DNA of 47,857 bases from Aquipuribacter sp. SD81 (GCF_037153975.1 NZ_JBBAYJ010000030.1:1-47857); one strand, 5' to 3'; shown: positions 1 to 10,380, counted from the first letter of the stretch. A program made the numbers and translations. Notes: generated from the letters alone by a model not told the origin.

Positions 1-1623
1 GCCGAGGGCGGGGGGGAGGGCCGGCAGCCGGTGGGCGAGCGGGTGGAGGCCGTCGGCGACGCGGCGGGCGCCGGCGGCCAGCTCCTGCGTCCCGTCGGCG
101 GCCGCGGCGGCGCCGTCGGCGGCGTCCCGCAGCCCACCCGGCAGCGGCTGCACGCGGGTGGCGAGCTCGGCCGCACCGTCGGACAGGTCGGCGGCCCCGG
201 CCGCGAGCGGCGCGGTGCCCTCCTCGGCGAGCCGGTCGTAGCCGGCGGCGACGCCCGTGGCGAGGGTGGCGAGGTCGGCGAGGTCGGAGCAGTCGGCGGC
301 CGGGTCGAGGCCGCACTGCTCGAGCGCACCGGCCAGGCCGGCGTCGAGCCGCCCGAGGTTCGCGTTGAGCTCGCGCAGGCCCGCGTCCACCTCGGTCGCG
401 CCGTCGGCGACCTGGGCGGCGCCGTCGGCGAGCGCCCCGGTCCCGCCGGGCAGGCCGGCCGCGCCGGTGGCCGCCTCGTCGACGCCGTCCGCCAGCTGCC
501 CGAGGCGCCCGGCGAGCTCCTCGGTGCCGTCGGCCACCTGGTCGGCACCGTCCGCGAGGGCGCGCGTGTCCCGCGGCAGCGTGGCCGCACCGGCCGCGAG
601 CCGCTGCGTCCCGTCGGCGAGCTGCCGGGCGCCGTCGGCGCTCGCACCCGCGCCGTCGGCGAGCCGACCCGTCCCGCCCGCGAGCTCCTGCGAGCCGTCC
701 GCGAGCTGCTGCGTGCCGTCGGCGAGCTGCCGGGCGCCGTCGGCGCTCGCACCCGCGCCGTCGGCGAGCCGACCCGTCCCGCCCGCGAGCTCCTGCGAGC
801 CGTCCGCGAGCTGCTGCGTGCCGTCGGCGAGCTGCCGGGCGCCGTCGGCGCTCGCACCCGCGCCGTCGGCGAGCCGACCCGTCCCGCCGGCGAGCTCCTC
901 GGTGCCGTCGGCGAGCTGCTCGACGCCGTCGGCGAGCTGCCGGGCCCCGTCGTCGGTCTGCGAGAGGCCGTCGGCGAGCTGTTCCGTCCCGTCGCCGAGC
1001 TGCCCCGCGCCGTCGGCGGCCTCCGTCAGCGCGCCGCCGAGGGTGTCGAGGCCGAGGTAGACGTTCTCCACGACCGTGCTCGACAGCTCCTCGGCGAGCG
1101 CGGCGGCGACGACGTCGCCCACGAGCCCGGCGAGCGCGCTGTCGGCGACCGGGCCCTCCTCGGCGGTCTGCAGGTCGATGACGGCCCGGCGGGCCTCGTC
1201 GGGGTCGTCCGAGCCGACGCTGGTGGCCGCGGCCGAGAAGTCCTCGGGGATCGTGGCCACGGCGGCCCAGCGCCCGCTCGCGAGGCCGGCCTCGGCGCCG
1301 TCGGTGTCGGTGAGCACCCACGTGAGGTTCGTGCCGGTCGCGGCGAGGTCGAGCGGCTCGCCGTCGACCCCGACCCCGGCGGTGAGGGCGGCCACGACCT
1401 GCCGGCCGAGCGGCGTGTACTGCCCGTCGACCGTCACGGGCTCGTCGAGGTTGACCACGGCCGCCTCGATCCGGTCCAGCCGGCCGACCGGGTCGTACAG
1501 GCCCCACGTGAGGCCGCCGGCGACGACGGCCGGCACCAGGGCGAGGCCGAGGAGGCGCAGCAGGCGGGTGCGTCGGCGGGGACGCGCGACGTGCGCGCCG
1601 GCCGGGGTGTCGGGGTGGCTCAT
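1..1623 (-). CDS. YhgE/Pip-family membrane protein, C-terminus cut off by window edge
   Basis: The reading frame starts at ATG 1623 and is still open at position 1, so the C-terminal part lies outside the window. A short Arg-rich cytoplasmic start is followed by one membrane segment (about residues 20-40), then an extracytoplasmic domain with the VVNLDEPV motif typical of the YhgE/Pip N-terminal region. From about residue 185 the protein becomes a long run of heptads of the type QLADGTQ/QLADGSQ. These repeats are known in YhgE/Pip proteins (the phage-infection protein family) and probably form an extended coiled stalk before the C-terminal membrane domain. The start overlaps the stop of the upstream MMPL gene in an ATGA arrangement, so the two are co-translated. 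The family has no settled biochemical function; export or cell-envelope roles have been proposed. I infer a role as a partner of the neighbouring MMPL protein. Confidence 0.85.
   Translation of the reverse strand, partial: MSHPDTPAGAHVARPRRRTRLLRLLGLALVPAVVAGGLTWGLYDPVGRLDRIEAAVVNLDEPVTVDGQYTPLGRQVVAALTAGVGVDGEPLDLAATGTNLTWVLTDTDGAEAGLASGRWAAVATIPEDFSAAATSVGSDDPDEARRAVIDLQTAEEGPVADSALAGLVGDVVAAALAEELSSTVVENVYLGLDTLGGALTEAADGAGQLGDGTEQLADGLSQTDDGARQLADGVEQLADGTEELAGGTGRLADGAGASADGARQLADGTQQLADGSQELAGGTGRLADGAGASADGARQLADGTQQLADGSQELAGGTGRLADGAGASADGARQLADGTQRLAAGAATLPRDTRALADGADQVADGTEELAGRLGQLADGVDEAATGAAGLPGGTGALADGAAQVADGATEVDAGLRELNANLGRLDAGLAGALEQCGLDPAADCSDLADLATLATGVAAGYDRLAEEGTAPLAAGAADLSDGAAELATRVQPLPGGLRDAADGAAAAADGTQELAAGARRVADGLHPLAHRLPALPPALG
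611..888. repeat. 105-bp tandem repeat inside the YhgE/Pip gene
   Basis: A 105-bp unit recurs almost perfectly: the decamer GCTGCCGGGC begins at 621, 726 and 831. About 2.6 copies are present. 105 bp equals 35 codons, that is five heptads, so copy-number change would keep both reading frame and heptad register. Beyond the exact copies, the flanks carry more diverged 21-bp versions of the same heptad. Confidence 0.9.
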
Positions 1624-4394
1624 GCGGGGTCTCCAGCGGGCAGCGCGGCCACGGGGGCGGCGGCGTGGCGGGGGTCGGCGGGGGTGTCGGGGCGGTCGAG
1701 CGAGACCGTCGTGGTGGGCGCGTGCACCGGCAGCCGCAGCGCGGCGGCGGCCTCCCGGCCGGCCGTCACGACGACGGCCGTGCCGCCGGCGGCGGCCACG
1801 CCGAGGCGGTCGAGGACGAGCTGGCGCTCGCGCGGGTCGGCGAGGCGCTCGAGGTTCTCCACCACGACGACCACCGGGGGCCGGCGCGAGGCGAGGGCGG
1901 CGTCGACGGCGCCGAGCAGCGCGTGGCCGTCGCGGTGCTCGACCGCCCGGAGCAGCGCCGTGCGGCGGCGGGCGGCGGCCGACTGCTGCGGCAGGACCGC
2001 GCCGGCGACCTTGACGTCCCCGCCGTCGGGGCGGGTGCGGCCGGTGAGGGCCATGGCGAGCGCGGTGCGGGCGACCCGCTCGCCGCCCTCGACGAGCAGC
2101 AGCCCGCCCGGGTCGACGGCCAGGTCCACGGGGCCGAGCAGCACGCGCTCGCCGTCGCGGACCTCGAGGCCGCGGGCGTGCACGCCGGGGCCCGCGTCGG
2201 GCCCCGGCCAGTCCGCGAGGCGGAGCTGGTGCGCGATGCCCTCGCCCTCGACGTCGAAGGACGGCAGCGCCCGGTCCAGCCAGCGGGGCAGGTACCACGC
2301 GCGCTCGCCGAGCAGCGTCATGACGGCCGGCACGAGGGACATGCGCACGACGAAGGCGTCGACGAAGACCCCGACCGCGAGACCGAGCGCGATGGGCTGC
2401 AGGGTCGCGTCGCCCTCGGGCACGAAGGCCGCGAAGACGGCGAACATGATGACGGCGGCCGCGGCGACGACCTTCGCGGCCGAGGCGAATCCGGTCCGGA
2501 CCGCGGTCCGGGCGTCCTCGCCGTGGACGTGGTGCTCGCGCATCCGCGAGACGAGGAACACCTCGTAGTCCATCGCGAGGCCGAAGAGGATGCCGAGCAG
2601 CAGGATCGGCATGAAGCTGATGACGGGACCGGTCGACACGGTGTGCAGCGGGCCCTCGAGCCAGCCCCACTGGTACACCGCGACCACGGCGCCGAGGGCG
2701 GCCCCGATCGACAGCAGGTAGCCGAGGGCGGCCTTGACCGGCACCCACACCGAGCGGAAGACCATCGCGAGCAGCACGAGCGACAGCCCGACCACGAGCA
2801 GCACGAAGGGCAGCAGCGCGCGCAGCAGCAGGTCGGAGATGTCGATGGCGACGGCGGTCGCGCCCGTCACGGCGATCTCGACGCCGTGCTCCGCCTCGAT
2901 CTGCGGGCGCAGGTCGCGGATGTCCTGCACGAGCCGGCGCGTGGCGTCCGAGCTCGGTCCCCCCTCCGGCACGACCTGCACGACCATCGTGTCGGCGCCC
3001 GCGTTGGGCGTGGCGACGGGCACGGCCTCGACGCCGTCGAGCGCCTCGAGGTCGTCGGCGACGGCCTCGACGAGGCCGAGGGGGTCCGTGCTCGCGACGA
3101 TGTCCCCGGTCACGACGAGCGGGCCGGAGAAGCCGGGGCCGAACTCGTCGGCGAGCAGGTCGTACGTCTCCCGGGCGGGGGTCCCCTGCGCGGCGCTGCC
3201 GGCGTCGGGCAGCGCGAGGCGGAGGTCGAGCGCCGGCACCGCGGCCACGAGCAGGCCGGCGGTGAGGAGGACGACGGTGACGAGCGGGCGCGCGGTGACG
3301 ACCCGGACCCACCGCTGCCACACGGTGGTGCGGGGCCGCCGCGCCGCCCCGCCGCGGCGCGCACGGGGCGCCCGCGGCACGAGCCGGCGCCCCAGCATGC
3401 CCATGACCGCGGGGAGCAGCGTGAGGGCGACGACCACCGCGACGCCGACGGTGAGCGCCGCCGCGACGCCCATCACGGTGAGGAAGGGGATGCGCGCGAC
3501 CGCGAGCCCGGCCAGCGCGATCATGACGGTGAGGCCGGCGAAGACGACGGCCGAGCCGGCGGTGGCGACGGCCCTGCCGGCGGACTCCTCCGGGTCCATG
3601 CCCTCGGCGAGCTGGTCGCGGTGGCGCGCGAGGACGAACAGCGCGTAGTCGATGCCGACCGCGATGCCGATCATGACGGCGAGCATCGGCGCGGTCGCCG
3701 ACAGGTCGACGACGGCGGTGGCCGCGAAGACCGCGGCCATGGACACCCCGACGCCGACGAGCGCCGTGAGGATCGGCATGCCGGCGGCGAGCAGGCTGCC
3801 GAGGGTGAGCGTGAGCACGAGCAGGGCGACGGCGACCCCGACGAGCTCGGTGGCCCCCAGCGCCGGCGTGCCCGCGCCGAACGCGTCGCCGCCGACGGTC
3901 CACGTGACGGCGCCGTCGCTGCCGCGCTCGCCGACCGCGAGCAGCTCGTCCTGCAGCTCGGTGGTGACCTGGTCGCCGCCCACCTCCAGCTGGGCGCTCA
4001 GCAGCAGCGTGTCGCCGTCGGCGGACACCTGGGCGTCCTCGCCCAGCCCGCCGGTCCCGTCCAGTGGGGTGGCGACCGCGGCGACGCCGCCGAGGTCCTC
4101 GAGGTCGGCCACGACCCCCGCGACCGCGTCGAGCACGGCCGGGTCGCTCACGTCACCGCCCGCGGCCCGCGCGACGTACTGCACGGACGCGCCCGACACC
4201 TGCGGGAACGTGGCGTCGAGCCGGTCCAGCGCGCGCTGGGACTCCGTGCCGGGGATCGAGAACGAGGTCGTCGTCCCCTGCGACAGCGTGAGCGCGGCCG
4301 TGCCGACCAGCCCGACGACGAGCGCCCACACGAGCAGGACGAGGCGCCAGCGGCGGTGGGCGAGGCGCCCGAAGGAGTACAGGTGCGACGACAT
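1620..4394 (-). CDS. MMPL/RND-type transporter with C-terminal degenerate ABC-ATPase-like domain
   Basis: A 924-residue protein. Residues 1-720 form a classic MMPL (RND superfamily) transporter: an N-terminal membrane helix, a soluble loop, five membrane helices including the GIDYALFVLARHR motif, a second half with a helix and loop, and a second bundle with AMDYEVFLVSRMREHH. These Asp-Tyr motifs form the proton relay in the family. Residues from about 740 to the end (DNA 1623-2180) are extra: they read like an ABC ATPase core with an E-x-x-V/L strand, a loop where Walker A should be, and a hydrophobic Walker-B-like strand followed by ENLERL. The Walker A GKS/T residues are absent (VEGGERVARTAL). 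The ATG at 4394 has GAGGA 7 nt upstream. It follows a TetR gene and overlaps the YhgE/Pip gene by 4 bp. Substrate unknown; export of lipids or hydrophobic compounds is typical of the family. Confidence 0.88.
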   Translation of the reverse strand: MSSHLYSFGRLAHRRWRLVLLVWALVVGLVGTAALTLSQGTTTSFSIPGTESQRALDRLDATFPQVSGASVQYVARAAGGDVSDPAVLDAVAGVVADLEDLGGVAAVATPLDGTGGLGEDAQVSADGDTLLLSAQLEVGGDQVTTELQDELLAVGERGSDGAVTWTVGGDAFGAGTPALGATELVGVAVALLVLTLTLGSLLAAGMPILTALVGVGVSMAAVFAATAVVDLSATAPMLAVMIGIAVGIDYALFVLARHRDQLAEGMDPEESAGRAVATAGSAVVFAGLTVMIALAGLAVARIPFLTVMGVAAALTVGVAVVVALTLLPAVMGMLGRRLVPRAPRARRGGAARRPRTTVWQRWVRVVTARPLVTVVLLTAGLLVAAVPALDLRLALPDAGSAAQGTPARETYDLLADEFGPGFSGPLVVTGDIVASTDPLGLVEAVADDLEALDGVEAVPVATPNAGADTMVVQVVPEGGPSSDATRRLVQDIRDLRPQIEAEHGVEIAVTGATAVAIDISDLLLRALLPFVLLVVGLSLVLLAMVFRSVWVPVKAALGYLLSIGAALGAVVAVYQWGWLEGPLHTVSTGPVISFMPILLLGILFGLAMDYEVFLVSRMREHHVHGEDARTAVRTGFASAAKVVAAAAVIMFAVFAAFVPEGDATLQPIALGLAVGVFVDAFVVRMSLVPAVMTLLGERAWYLPRWLDRALPSFDVEGEGIAHQLRLADWPGPDAGPGVHARGLEVRDGERVLLGPVDLAVDPGGLLLVEGGERVARTALAMALTGRTRPDGGDVKVAGAVLPQQSAAARRRTALLRAVEHRDGHALLGAVDAALASRRPPVVVVVENLERLADPRERQLVLDRLGVAAAGGTAVVVTAGREAAAALRLPVHAPTTTVSLDRPDTPADPRHAAAPVAALPAGDPA

Positions 4395-4455
4395 GAGCGG
4401 TCCTCGTGCGGTGTCGGGGCGTACGGGGCGGCGGGACGGAAGGGTCGGGGGGGTC

Positions 4456-5073
4456 TCAGGCGGGCGCGGGGCCCGCCCCGAGGACCGCGACGGCGGCCTC
4501 GACGGCGAGCTCCTGGACCTGGGCGGGCGGCAGGTCGCCGAGCGGCGCCTGCGGCTCGAGGGTGAGCAGCGCCGTGTTGGCGACCAGCTGCAGGGCCATC
4601 ACGGCCCGCAGCCGGTCGTGCGGCTCGGCGAGGTCCTCGGTGAGCGCGGCGAGCAGGTCGTGGGCGAGGGCGTCGAGGCGGTCGGCGTGCGGCAGGTCCG
4701 CGCCCTCCTGCAGCGCCTCGATCATGAGCAGGACGACTCCGGGCCGGGCGAAGGCCGCGGCCGCCGCGGAGGCGAGGAAGCCGCGCCGGCGGGCCGGGCC
4801 CTGCCCCTCGAGCCGGCCGCGGAGGGCGCGGACCTCGGTCGTCACGTGCTCGACGGCCGCGTCGTACAGCGCCTGCTTGGACGGGAACCGCCGCAGCAGG
4901 CCCGTCTTGGAGTAGCCGACGGCGTCCGCGACCTGCTGCACGGAGGTGCCCGCGAAGCCGTGCCGGGCGAAGACCTCCGCCGCCGTGTCGAGGATGGCGG
5001 CGTCGATCTGCTCCGGGGACGGGCGGACGGGGGCGCGACGGGAGACGACCGGCGAGGTCGTGTGCATGACCAT
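4456..5073 (-). CDS. TetR/AcrR-family repressor of the MMPL-YhgE operon
   Basis: About 205 residues from ATG 5073 (a second ATG at 5067 is equally possible). The frame is open further upstream, but those codons overlap likely operator DNA. The N-terminal helix-turn-helix is clear (AAEVFARHGFAGTSVQQVADAVGYSKTGLLRRFPSKQALYDAA, seen in parts at roughly residues 28-70), and the rest is an all-helical, variable ligand-binding domain. It is transcribed in the same direction as the MMPL gene 61 bp downstream, so it probably controls its own operon by binding the palindromes just upstream of its start. The ligand cannot be read from the sequence. Confidence 0.9.
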   Translation of the reverse strand: MVMHTTSPVVSRRAPVRPSPEQIDAAILDTAAEVFARHGFAGTSVQQVADAVGYSKTGLLRRFPSKQALYDAAVEHVTTEVRALRGRLEGQGPARRRGFLASAAAAAFARPGVVLLMIEALQEGADLPHADRLDALAHDLLAALTEDLAEPHDRLRAVMALQLVANTALLTLEPQAPLGDLPPAQVQELAVEAAVAVLGAGPAPA

Positions 5074-5076
5074 GGT

Positions 5077-5102
5077 GGTCCGATGGTGGACCGTTCTGGT
5101 CC
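5077..5102. promoter_or_regulatory. Overlapping palindromes, probable TetR operator
   Basis: Three alternating half-sites lie immediately upstream of the TetR start: GGTCC (5077-5081), GGACC (5088-5092) and GGTCC (5098-5102). They make two overlapping palindromes with 6- and 5-nt centres. A TTGACC hexamer (minus strand, 5107-5112) lies next to them and could be the -35 box. The corresponding -10 would be weak and would place the transcript start close to the TetR ATG. Position and symmetry suit an autoregulatory TetR site; binding is inferred. Confidence 0.55.
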
Positions 5103-5168
5103 GCCCGGTCAAACGCGTCACCCGGTCGCCCGCTCCGGCCCGCCGTCACGCGTGCCGACCCGTAGGAG

Positions 5169-7319
5169 GTGGACCGTGTTCTCGGCGTCCTGCTCGGCGC
5201 CGTCGCCCTCGGCGTCCTCGGGTACCCCTTCCTGCCCGTGGACGGCCGGGCCTCCGACGTCGCCTACCCCGCCCTGGCCGTCGGCTCCCTCCTCGTCGGC
5301 TGGACCGGGCTGGCGCTGCGGCGCCCGGTCCGGGTGCTGCCGTGGACCCTGCTGCTCGCGGGGTACTCCGCCTGGGTCGCGGGCGACCTGCTGTTCGTCC
5401 TGGAGACGGAGGTGTGGCGGCTCGGCTACTGGCCGGCCTGGTCCGACGTGCTCTACCTGTCCGGCTACGGCCTGCTCGCGCTCGGCGCCCTGCAGCTCGT
5501 GCGCTCGCGCCGGCAGCGCCGCGACGGCACCGCCCTGCTCGACGCCGCGATCGTCACCATCGGCGTCGCCGTGCCCACGGTCGCCTTCGTCGTCGTGCCG
5601 GCGGCCACCGACACGACCGCGAGCCTGCTCGGCAAGCTCGTGTCGTCCGCCTACCCCGCCGGGGACCTGTTCCTGCTCGCGATGCTCGCGCGGCTCGCCA
5701 CCACACCGGGCGCCCGCACGCTGTCCTTCCGGCTGCTGGTCGCCTCCCTCGGGGTGACGCTCGTGACCGACGCGGCGTGGAACGTCGCCGCGGTGTCGAC
5801 GGGCTACACCGACGTCAACCGCTGGATGGACCTCGGCTGGCTGGCCGGCTACGTGCTCATCGCCGGCGCCGCGCTGAGCCGGGACATGCGCGTGCTCACC
5901 GAGCGGCCGCCGGACCGCGAGCAGGCGCCCGGCCGGGTACGCCTGGCGATGCTCGCGGCCGCGCTCAGCCTGCCGGGGGCCACCCTCGTGGCCGACGGGG
6001 TGCAGGACGGCGACGTCGCGTGGGCGACGATCGGCGTCGGCGCCATCGTGCTGTCGCTGCTCGTGCTCGTCCGCATGGCCGGGCTGCTGGACCAGGTGCG
6101 GGTGCAGGCGGTCCAGCTGGCCGCGGTCGCGCGGCTCGACCCGCTCACGGGCACGCCGAACCGGCGCACGTGGGACCTCGAGCTGTCCCGGGCGGTGCAC
6201 GACGCCGACGCGTCCGGCGAGCCGCTGTGCGTGGCGATGCTCGACGTCGACCACTTCAAGCGCTGGAACGACACCCACGGGCACCAGCGGGGCGACGAGC
6301 TCCTGCGCGAGGCCGCGACCGCGTGGACGGCGGGCCTCGGCGAGGGCCGGCTGCTCGCCCGCTACGGCGGGGAGGAGTTCGCGGTCCTGCTGCCGGGGTC
6401 GGACCTTGTGGCCGCGCGGCACGCCGTCGACCGGCTGCGCGCGCTCACCCCGCACGGGCAGACCTTCTCCGCCGGCGTCGCCCGCTGGCAGCCGGGCACC
6501 GAGCCCGGCGCCGCCGTCGCCGCCGCCGACCAGGCGCTGTACCAGGCCAAGCGGCGGGGACGCGACCGCGTCGCGGTGCACGGCGAGAGCTCCGCCCGCC
6601 TGCTGCCCACCTGGGTCGACCACGTGGCGGTGGCCGTGCAGCCGGTCGTCGACCTGGCGACGGGGGCGGTCGTGGCGCACGAGGCGCTCGCGCGCTTCCC
6701 CCACTCCGGCGACGTGACGGGCGTGTTCGAGGCCGCGTGGGCCGAGGGCTTCGGCGACCTGCTCGAGCTCGAGACCGTCGGTCGCGCCCTCACCCTGCCC
6801 GGGCGACCGCCCGGCACGGCGCTGCACGTCAACGTGTCCGGCGCGGCGCTGGCGAGCGAGCGCTTCTGGTCCGGGCTGCCCGCGCGCCTCGACGACGTCG
6901 TCGTCGAGCTGGGCGAGGACCACCGGGTGCCGGACTGGGCCGTGCACGCCGACGCGGTCCGGGCGCTGCGCGAGCGGGGCGCACGCGTGGCCGTCGACGA
7001 CCTCGGTGCGGGCGCGGGCGACCTCGCGCGCGTCCTCGCGATCCGGCCCGACCTCATCACGCTGGACCGCGGCGTCGTCACCGGCTGCGGCACCGACCCG
7101 GCCCGGGAGGGCCTCGTCCGCGCCCTGCTGCAGCTCGCGCGCTCCGACGGCGCGCGCGTGTGCGCCGAGGGGGTGGAGACCGAGGCCGACCTCGACGTGC
7201 TCCGGGCGCTCGGGGTCGACCTCGTCCAGGGGTTCCTGCTCGGCCGGCCGCGCCCGGCCTGGTGCGCCGACGCCGACCTGCCGCACGTCGCGCGGCCGGG
7301 CTCCCTCAGCCCGTCATGA
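5169..7319 (+). CDS. Membrane-anchored GGDEF-EAL protein (cyclic di-GMP turnover)
   Basis: A protein of up to 716 residues. Residues 1-300 hold about nine hydrophobic segments. A GGDEF domain follows (DPLTGTPNRR near 325, LDVDHFKRWND near 360, YGGEEF near 400), so the cyclase signature is intact. The inhibitory RxxD motif expected before it is not seen. The EAL domain has HEAL (about 504), the NVSG, VEL, VDDLGAG and AEGVET motifs and a final QG, but the usual catalytic Lys of the K-I/L-D motif is Thr (ITLDR, about residue 630), so phosphodiesterase activity may be weak or lost. The start is unclear: GTG 5169 is the first start after an in-frame stop, yet AGGAGG (5164-5169) overlaps it. Divergent from the TetR gene. 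Likely a diguanylate cyclase with a sensory membrane domain. Confidence 0.88.
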   Translation: MDRVLGVLLGAVALGVLGYPFLPVDGRASDVAYPALAVGSLLVGWTGLALRRPVRVLPWTLLLAGYSAWVAGDLLFVLETEVWRLGYWPAWSDVLYLSGYGLLALGALQLVRSRRQRRDGTALLDAAIVTIGVAVPTVAFVVVPAATDTTASLLGKLVSSAYPAGDLFLLAMLARLATTPGARTLSFRLLVASLGVTLVTDAAWNVAAVSTGYTDVNRWMDLGWLAGYVLIAGAALSRDMRVLTERPPDREQAPGRVRLAMLAAALSLPGATLVADGVQDGDVAWATIGVGAIVLSLLVLVRMAGLLDQVRVQAVQLAAVARLDPLTGTPNRRTWDLELSRAVHDADASGEPLCVAMLDVDHFKRWNDTHGHQRGDELLREAATAWTAGLGEGRLLARYGGEEFAVLLPGSDLVAARHAVDRLRALTPHGQTFSAGVARWQPGTEPGAAVAAADQALYQAKRRGRDRVAVHGESSARLLPTWVDHVAVAVQPVVDLATGAVVAHEALARFPHSGDVTGVFEAAWAEGFGDLLELETVGRALTLPGRPPGTALHVNVSGAALASERFWSGLPARLDDVVVELGEDHRVPDWAVHADAVRALRERGARVAVDDLGAGAGDLARVLAIRPDLITLDRGVVTGCGTDPAREGLVRALLQLARSDGARVCAEGVETEADLDVLRALGVDLVQGFLLGRPRPAWCADADLPHVARPGSLSPS

Positions 7320-7325
7320 AGCGTT

Positions 7326-8807
<1,482 letters not shown>

Positions 8808-8846
8808 CGCGCGCCCCCTCGGCGCCCGCGGCGCACCGCCTGGACC

Positions 8847-10379
8847 TCAGCGCGCCGCCTCCGGGGCCGCGAGCGGGAGCCGCACGACGAAGGCCGCGCC
8901 GTGCCCGCGCCGCGGGCACTCCACGGTCCCGCCGTGCGCCCCGACGACGGCCGCGACGATCGACAGGCCGAGGCCGGTGCTGCCGGACTCGCGGGACCGG
9001 GAGCTGTCCGCGCGCGTGAAGCGCTCGAAGACCGTCGCCCGCAGCTCCTCGGGCACCCCGGGGCCGTCGTCGGCCACGACGAGGACCGCCTCGCCCGCCT
9101 CGCGTGCGAGCGACGACCTGACGGTGGTCCCGGGCGGGGTGTGGACGCGGGCGTTGCCGAGCAGGTTGGCGACGACCTGCTGCAGCCGGGCCTCGTCGCC
9201 GGTCACCACGACCGGCTCGTCGCCGGCAGCGTCGAGGTCGAGGAGCCAGCGGTGCGCGGGCGAGGCGGCGTGGGCGTCGGAGACCGCGCTCACGACGAGC
9301 GGGACGAGGTCGACGGGCTCGCGCGCGAGCGGGCGGCCGGAGTCGAGCCGGGCGAGCAGCAGCAGGTCGTCGACGAGCACCCCCATCCGGCGCGCCTCGG
9401 ACTCGACCCGGGCCATCGCCGCGGCGACGTCGTCGGCGACGGGCTCGGGACGGCGGCGGACCAGCTCGGCGTAGCCGCGGATGGACGCCAGCGGCGTCCG
9501 GAGCTCGTGGCTGGCGTCGGCCACGAGCCGGCGCATCCGCGTCTCGCTGCGGTGCCGCTCCCCCAGCGCCGCCTCCACGTGGTCGAGCAGCCGGTTGAGG
9601 GCGGAGGCGACCTCGCCCACCTCGTCGTCGGTCGCCGCGACGTGCCCGGGCACCCGGTCGGGCACGGCGACCTCGCCGTTGGCGAGGTCCAGCGCTCGCA
9701 CGCGCGTGGCGGTGCGGGTCACCTCCCGCAGCGGCCGCAGCGCCCGGTGCAGGACGGCGCCGCCGAGGACGACCACGACGAGGACCCCGACCGCGGTCGC
9801 CGTCACGCTGATGAGCAGCAGGCTGGACGAGGTGCCCCTGACCGCGGCCAGCGGCAGACCGGTGACGAGCGTGCTGCCGTCCGGGGTCGTCGTCGCCACC
9901 ACGCGGTAGCGACCGAGCCCCCGCAGCAGCACGGTGCGGGGCGGCGCGCCCGGCTCGACGGCGGCCACCACCTTCCCGGCCGGCTCGGGCAGCCCGCGGG
10001 CGCGGCCGCGGCCGTCCAGGACGGCCGCCGCGGTGACCTCGCCGTCGTCGACCTCGGCCCCGAGCGTCCCCTCCGCCTGCCCGGGGACCAGGAGGAAGCC
10101 CGGGCCACCGGGCCCGGGGCCCGGTCTCCCCTGCTCGTCGGCGTCGTCGGCGCCCGGGCCGGACCGCGGCGGTCCGAGCTCGCGGGCGGTGCTCGCCCGC
10201 TGCACGGCGGCGGCGAGCTGGTCGTCGAGGCGGCCGACGAGGAAGGCCTGCAGGAGGGCGACGCTCACGGCCCCGACGGTCAGGGACACGACGGCGGTGA
10301 CGGCCACGAGGGTGAGCAGGAGCCGACGCCGCAGGGTGAGCCGGCGCGGGCGCACCGCCCCGCCCGTGGGCGCGGTCAC
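8847..10379 (-). CDS. Two-component sensor histidine kinase
   Basis: 510 residues from GTG 10379, which sits 1 bp after the response-regulator stop, so the two are translationally coupled. A membrane helix (about 20-42), an extracytoplasmic sensor region of about 130 residues rich in Gly and Pro, and a second helix (about 190-210) lead into a HAMP linker. The HisKA dimerisation helix has the H-box ASHELRTPL with the phospho-accepting His at about 291. The ATPase core follows with N-box NLLGNARVHTP, G1 DDGPGVP, F-box FERFTR and G2 GSTGLGLSIV. All catalytic motifs are intact. Resembles TrcS/PrrB-like actinobacterial kinases; the signal is not known. Confidence 0.93.
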   Translation of the reverse strand: MTAPTGGAVRPRRLTLRRRLLLTLVAVTAVVSLTVGAVSVALLQAFLVGRLDDQLAAAVQRASTARELGPPRSGPGADDADEQGRPGPGPGGPGFLLVPGQAEGTLGAEVDDGEVTAAAVLDGRGRARGLPEPAGKVVAAVEPGAPPRTVLLRGLGRYRVVATTTPDGSTLVTGLPLAAVRGTSSSLLLISVTATAVGVLVVVVLGGAVLHRALRPLREVTRTATRVRALDLANGEVAVPDRVPGHVAATDDEVGEVASALNRLLDHVEAALGERHRSETRMRRLVADASHELRTPLASIRGYAELVRRRPEPVADDVAAAMARVESEARRMGVLVDDLLLLARLDSGRPLAREPVDLVPLVVSAVSDAHAASPAHRWLLDLDAAGDEPVVVTGDEARLQQVVANLLGNARVHTPPGTTVRSSLAREAGEAVLVVADDGPGVPEELRATVFERFTRADSSRSRESGSTGLGLSIVAAVVGAHGGTVECPRRGHGAAFVVRLPLAAPEAAR

Positions 10380-10380
10380 C

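Noticed and set aside
31-2568. Long plus-strand open frame of repeats such as RAVGELPGAVGART
   Set aside because: It is antisense to the YhgE/Pip and MMPL genes. The minus strand gives membrane and motif-bearing proteins with proper start signals; the plus frame has only low-complexity Arg/Gly/Ala sequence due to high GC.
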